Below are positions 60,370 to 64,000 of a stretch of DNA of 64,000 nucleotides, piece by piece. Source of the stretch: Variovorax paradoxus (GTDB taxonomy: Bacteria; Pseudomonadota; Gammaproteobacteria; Burkholderiales; Burkholderiaceae_C). The translations under genes and the position numbers were made by a program. The DNA is taken from positions 1 to 64,000 of the forward strand of contig NZ_JXQQ01000022.1 in NCBI RefSeq assembly GCF_000834655.1, read 5' to 3'. The stretch's first letter is position 1, and the number at the start of each line of letters is the position of its first letter. The notes beneath the pieces were generated by a model. It was not told the origin of the DNA. It saw only the letters and a program-made list of their open reading frames with translations, and made no database searches.

Positions 60370-63102
60370 ATGCCACCCAATCGTCCCATCAGCCTTTGCG
60401 AGCAATGCAAGGCCACTGGCCTGCCCATCCTGCCCGTGCGCTACGCGGTGGTGCCCAAGAACATCAATCCGGCGTTGCCGGCATGGGCCAGTGGCGATCG
60501 CGTGACGAGCGTGGGATTGGGCGACGATTTCCAGTACGCATTGCGTACTCTGCGCACCGGCTATCTCTACCTGTTCTATGCCAAGAATGCGCGTGGCTCG
60601 AAACAGTGGGAGTGCTATGCAGTGGGCGAGGACGGCAGCCTGATTCGGCAAGCCGACCCGCAATCCGCGCAGCCCCAAAGCACACCGAAGCTGTCGTGCT
60701 CGCGGCACGGCAGCGCAAACACGCAGGTTCACTATCTCGTGATCGAGCGACCCGAGTCGTGCGGCGCCACCTGGATTGCCTACAGCGAATACAAGTGGAG
60801 CCAGGAGACCATCAAAGAATACGAGACCAACACCAAGCTGCGCAACAAGCGCATGCAGACCATTCAGCCACCCGTGATGGCGGCCGGTGCCAAGCACAGC
60901 CATGGTCAGATCGCTGACAAGGCCACACTCGAAACGGTGCTGGAATATGCGCCGTCGACGCCCAAAGCGCCATTGCCGTTCAACAGCCCCGTCGCCGCTC
61001 TGAGCAACGAAGACGGCAGCTACAGTGCGGCCAGGCTCGCGCAGATGAGCACCCGCTATCCCTGGCACCTGCGAAGCGGCATGGCCGACGGGACAGCCAA
61101 GCACATGGAGAACCGCGGCCAGCGTACGGACGCGCCAAAAAAGCCAAACAAGCCGCACGTGCTGGCGCTGTGGGACGCCATCGGCGTTGCGCACGAACTC
61201 AACGGCTTCCGGAACGATGCGGCTGGGTGGATCAAGAAGTATGGGGTCGAGCGCCGACTGCAAGTCGATGCGCTCAATACTTACGATGGTCTCAAGAGGG
61301 TCATTCAGGACCGGGCGCAGACGCAGGCGGAGGACTACATCCGCAGAGGCGTCGAAGATGGGCCGCTTCAGGAAGGCATGAAAGAGCTGGAAGAAAAGCT
61401 CAAGTACTCGCCGGACGACGAATACCTGCGCGGTCAACTGGAGCAGATGCGAGCCCTCACCGAGCGCCTGAAAAAGTCCGCACCGGCGACGGCCGATGCG
61501 TTCGGAAAAAGTGCGCGCGAGCAGGCATGGCCCAAATACCAGGACAGGATCGATCCCAAGGCCGTCGACAAGTTCAGGAAACACCTCAAGCAATTCGAAG
61601 GGCAATCGGCAGCCATCATCGACCGGCGCACGATTCCGCTCGTTCATTGGCTCGAAGCCCCGCTCCTTCTGGATACCTTGAATGACTTTCACGGCCAGAA
61701 CATCGAAGACGGCCTGTTGTTCGGTGAGGTGATCGGCGAAGCCCTTTTCGGCATCGGCTCATGCAACGCGGGTGCGCAGAAGATCGAAGCCTGGGTCAAG
61801 GAATGCAAAGCGACGGTCGAGACCAATCTGTTGTGGCGCGTGGTGGCGCTCAATCAGAAAAATGCCAGGACCGAACTGGATGCGGCGCTGGCGGAGGCCA
61901 AGCAATACAAGGACCAACGCAGTCTGGCCACAGCACTGACCTGGGTCAACTACACCAGCAAGAGTCTCAAAGCCTTTGCCGATGTTTACAAGAAAGCGCA
62001 GGGCGTCTTCGATGGCAACACGAAGGCTGCGTCGGAAGCTGGATCGGTGGCATTCGGCGCCCGCCTCAAGCACTTCAATATGCGCGGCACCGACAAGTTC
62101 GCCATCAGCGTGGGCGATGCGGTGTTTCGGTACTTTCGCATCGACAAGCTGGCCGACTACGCGAGCGAAAAAATCATCCAGCACATCTTCAGCATCCGCG
62201 CGTTCGTGAACCCGGCCGATTCGGCCAACCTGATCCTGAAGCAGGCCAAGACGGAAGGGCTGCTGCGCGAACAGACCCTCGCGCGCCTGCGCACTGCGCG
62301 CGCTTTTCTGGCAGCGGGCACGCCTGAAATCAAGAACGCACAGGCCGAGGCCCTGCGCGCCGAATGGAGGCAGTTCAGGGCTGGCGGCAGCGAGGCATCG
62401 CACAGTGCCATGAAGGACGCGCGCCTGGCATTGGTGGTCGGTCTCATCGAAGGCGTGAACTTCGCCAAGCTGCTGGCAGATTGCAAGCAGAAGAACGACA
62501 TGAAGAGCTGGTTCAGTCTGGTGGCCTCCGGCATGGCCATCACCAGCGCCATGTTCGACATCGGCGCCACCGTGGCCAAGAACCTGCCGAGCATGGGCAA
62601 CGCGAGTTGGGGGTATCAAGCGCTCAAGGTATGGGGCGGGGCGTTGAGTTCGGGCGCTTCGTTTATCGGAGGCGGGTTGGATTTGCGGGATGCAGGGATG
62701 AGCAAAGACAGCGGCTATTCGCTCATGGCCGCGCTGTACTTCGGGAAGGGCATGCTCGGATTGGCCTCCGGTGTCATGACCCTGGCTGTAACTTTCACCT
62801 ATTCCGCGCCCTTCCTTGCCCGGATCACAGGCAGGGCGGTCGTTGGTATAGCCGTGCGCAACGTTGGCTTGCGGGCCGGCGCCTTCATCGGTCTTCGCGT
62901 CCTGGGCATGGCCGTGGGCGGCTGGATCACTGTTGGTGCTTTTGTGATCCAGGTCGTCATCTGGTACGTCACTCCCGATGCGCTGGAGAAATGGATCGAC
63001 CACTCGGCCTTTGGCAAGAAGCGCAGCACTGAAGGCTACAAGACCGCCGAGGCGCAAGACAAGGCGCTACAGGAAACGTTGAAAGAGATGGGTTTCCAAT
63101 GA
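60370..63102 (+). CDS. VasX-like MIX T6SS effector, membrane-active
   Basis: The 910-residue protein has an N-terminal VasX-like region with CEQCKATGLPILPVRYAVVP and the MIX-type motif RTGYLYLFY (from R62). The middle is helical (about residues 300-640). Several C-terminal hydrophobic segments follow (SWFSLVASGMAITSAMFDIG, YFGKGMLGLASGVMTLAVTF, LRVLGMAVGGWITVGAFVIQ). VasX-type proteins form pores or disturb membranes. Its stop overlaps the start of a small membrane protein gene (ATGA), the usual layout for effector and immunity genes. It resembles the BTH_I2691-type effector family; exact subfamily was not confirmed. Confidence 0.87.
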   Translation: MPPNRPISLCEQCKATGLPILPVRYAVVPKNINPALPAWASGDRVTSVGLGDDFQYALRTLRTGYLYLFYAKNARGSKQWECYAVGEDGSLIRQADPQSAQPQSTPKLSCSRHGSANTQVHYLVIERPESCGATWIAYSEYKWSQETIKEYETNTKLRNKRMQTIQPPVMAAGAKHSHGQIADKATLETVLEYAPSTPKAPLPFNSPVAALSNEDGSYSAARLAQMSTRYPWHLRSGMADGTAKHMENRGQRTDAPKKPNKPHVLALWDAIGVAHELNGFRNDAAGWIKKYGVERRLQVDALNTYDGLKRVIQDRAQTQAEDYIRRGVEDGPLQEGMKELEEKLKYSPDDEYLRGQLEQMRALTERLKKSAPATADAFGKSAREQAWPKYQDRIDPKAVDKFRKHLKQFEGQSAAIIDRRTIPLVHWLEAPLLLDTLNDFHGQNIEDGLLFGEVIGEALFGIGSCNAGAQKIEAWVKECKATVETNLLWRVVALNQKNARTELDAALAEAKQYKDQRSLATALTWVNYTSKSLKAFADVYKKAQGVFDGNTKAASEAGSVAFGARLKHFNMRGTDKFAISVGDAVFRYFRIDKLADYASEKIIQHIFSIRAFVNPADSANLILKQAKTEGLLREQTLARLRTARAFLAAGTPEIKNAQAEALRAEWRQFRAGGSEASHSAMKDARLALVVGLIEGVNFAKLLADCKQKNDMKSWFSLVASGMAITSAMFDIGATVAKNLPSMGNASWGYQALKVWGGALSSGASFIGGGLDLRDAGMSKDSGYSLMAALYFGKGMLGLASGVMTLAVTFTYSAPFLARITGRAVVGIAVRNVGLRAGAFIGLRVLGMAVGGWITVGAFVIQVVIWYVTPDALEKWIDHSAFGKKRSTEGYKTAEAQDKALQETLKEMGFQ

Positions 63103-63830
63103 AAACAACACCCCAGCCTCCACAAGGCCTCGTCAAGCTGACCGGCACCATCACACACTATCGATGCACCCGCGCCGAGGCGAGCTTCGTGTTCACCGAC
63201 AGCGATCGCACAGCACTCGGGGTTGTTGCCATTGCGGCCGGCATAGCGGGCCTGAGCGGACAGGCTATTGCGACGGCCGTCAATGCCACGGCCACCGAAG
63301 AAGAGGCCGACTATGTGGAGTTCGAACTGGAGGGAAAACCCGTCAAGGGCTGGGTGTGGCGAAGTCCGTTCAAAGAAGGCGACGAGGTCGAGGCTGTTGC
63401 CGAATGGCGAGACGATCACTACGAAACGGCAGGCATAGCAAGGTCGAGTGATCGAACGATTGCGCTGTATCCGCATTGCTCAAGAGGGGTGTCGAGGCAC
63501 ATCAAGAATGCGATCAAGTGGTGGTTTATCGGCGTGACTCTGCTCGGTATCTTTTCCTTGCTTGTTGCCATTCCAACATTTGGGCTCGATGATTTCTGGC
63601 ACACGGCAGCCGACATCGTGTTGTGGGTCGTCATTGGCTTCTATGTGTTCTTCGGCCTCATGACCATCAGCCTTGCTCGCAAGTGGATGCCTTTCGTCCG
63701 GCTGGCGCAAAAGGTCTTTGTGACGCTTGGCTGGCCCACCCCCGGCGACGTGGACTTGGTCAAGTCCTCCAAGGCCCGGCGCAAGCCCGGGGATCCTGGC
63801 GAGTTCGGAACCTTTTACTTTCGCTATTGA
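63099..63830 (+). CDS. Three-TM membrane protein, putative immunity to the VasX-like effector
   Basis: The 243-residue product has hydrophobic segments at about 38-60 (ALGVVAIAAGIAGLSGQAIA), 142-162 (WWFIGVTLLGIFSLLVAIPT) and 170-192 (DIVLWVVIGFYVFFGLMTIS), with polar domains between. It overlaps the effector stop by four bases. A multi-TM protein directly after a pore-forming effector is the usual immunity arrangement (TsiV2-like). Some databases label this family as a putative T6SS effector, so the role is inferred from context. Confidence 0.75.
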   Translation: MKTTPQPPQGLVKLTGTITHYRCTRAEASFVFTDSDRTALGVVAIAAGIAGLSGQAIATAVNATATEEEADYVEFELEGKPVKGWVWRSPFKEGDEVEAVAEWRDDHYETAGIARSSDRTIALYPHCSRGVSRHIKNAIKWWFIGVTLLGIFSLLVAIPTFGLDDFWHTAADIVLWVVIGFYVFFGLMTISLARKWMPFVRLAQKVFVTLGWPTPGDVDLVKSSKARRKPGDPGEFGTFYFRY

Positions 63831-63868
63831 GTGGTTGCAGTCCCCGACCCCTTCACTCCGATAGGCCC

Positions 63869-64000
63869 ATGTTCAATGAGCGTATTTCGATGATTTCAAA
63901 TATGGAAGACTTCTCCGGTTCATTGCGAGGATTGCGCGGTGTCTCGAAGTTCTCCAGAGCGGGAACGCGACAGATCATGAGCCGTGAAAACAACCCGGAC
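63869..64000 (+). CDS. Open frame running off the window end (partial, tentative)
   Basis: From the ATG at 63869 the frame stays open for 44 codons to the end of the window. It encodes a polar, Arg/Ser-rich N terminus (MFNERISMISNMEDFSGSLR...). A weak GGCCC precedes it and there is no strong ribosome site. It may be the start of the next gene in module B or simply chance. The gap 63831-63868 holds nothing clear. Confidence 0.3.
   Translation, partial: MFNERISMISNMEDFSGSLRGLRGVSKFSRAGTRQIMSRENNPD

Noticed and set aside
1..64000. CRISPR arrays, rRNA, tRNA or complete insertion sequences
   Set aside because: No regular spacer-repeat array, no tRNA-like cloverleaf or CCA-ending segment, and no transposase gene were recognised when reading both strands.

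Overview
The window reads as a high-GC betaproteobacterial chromosome of the family Comamonadaceae, most likely Variovorax or a close relative. This is an inference from the ribosomal protein sequences, the long S3 tail, the EIIA-HPr-EI block and the Burkholderiales-type T6SS. No rRNA, tRNA, CRISPR array or complete insertion sequence was seen, and no gap between genes exceeds about 300 bases.

Region 1 (1-7990), translation machinery. The 3' end of tuf is followed by rpsJ and a strong intrinsic terminator. Two accessory secreted-protein genes (an HEXXH metallopeptidase-like lipoprotein and a small exported protein) then separate rpsJ from rplC. A near-consensus sigma-70 promoter (2731-2760) and a structured leader restart transcription for rplC-rplD-rplW-rplB-rpsS-rplV-rpsC-rplP-rpmC-rpsQ, which ends in its own terminator. 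The classical S10 operon is therefore broken after its first gene, and it is not followed by the spc operon.

Region 2 (7990-25370), housekeeping and envelope genes. It holds a Prx5-type peroxiredoxin, a GNAT acetyltransferase, a cytochrome b561 divergent from a cytochrome c', a TlpA-like thioredoxin, a sugar-permease-free PTS (EIIA-Man type, HPr, EI), small exported proteins, a Cpx-like module (Spy/CpxP-like protein, OmpR-family regulator, sensor kinase), an oxidoreductase, an EamA transporter, an AraC regulator, an anion permease and an acyl-CoA ligase-like enzyme. Between 12.5 and 18.8 kb there are five copies of a dispersed repeat of about 95 bp. Its central hairpin shows compensatory base changes from copy to copy, so its structure is under selection.

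Region 3 (25400-63830), a complete type VI secretion system with two effector modules. Module A (minus strand, lower GC) is vgrG, a DUF4123 adaptor, a DUF3304 lipoprotein, a DUF2235/Tle1-type lipase, a broken DUF3304 copy and a further intact DUF3304 copy. The core follows in blocks: an M15 peptidase, PAAR, a membrane-anchored protein with thiolase/ketosynthase-like motifs, tssM, tagF and an OmpA/BON protein (plus); tssJ-tssK-tssL-tssA (minus); a TPR lipoprotein, tssB, tssC, hcp, tssE, tssF, tssG and clpV (plus). Module B (plus) is vgrG, a DUF4123 adaptor, a VasX/MIX-type membrane-active effector and a three-TM putative immunity protein. All thirteen tss core functions and PAAR are present. 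The threonine-phosphorylation genes (ppkA, pppA, fha) that often accompany tagF are not in the window.

The most unusual items are the covarying repeat hairpin, the pseudo-ketosynthase protein inside the T6SS cluster, the split S10 operon with an inserted protease gene, the regulatory repeats before tssB and the two hairpins around hcp.
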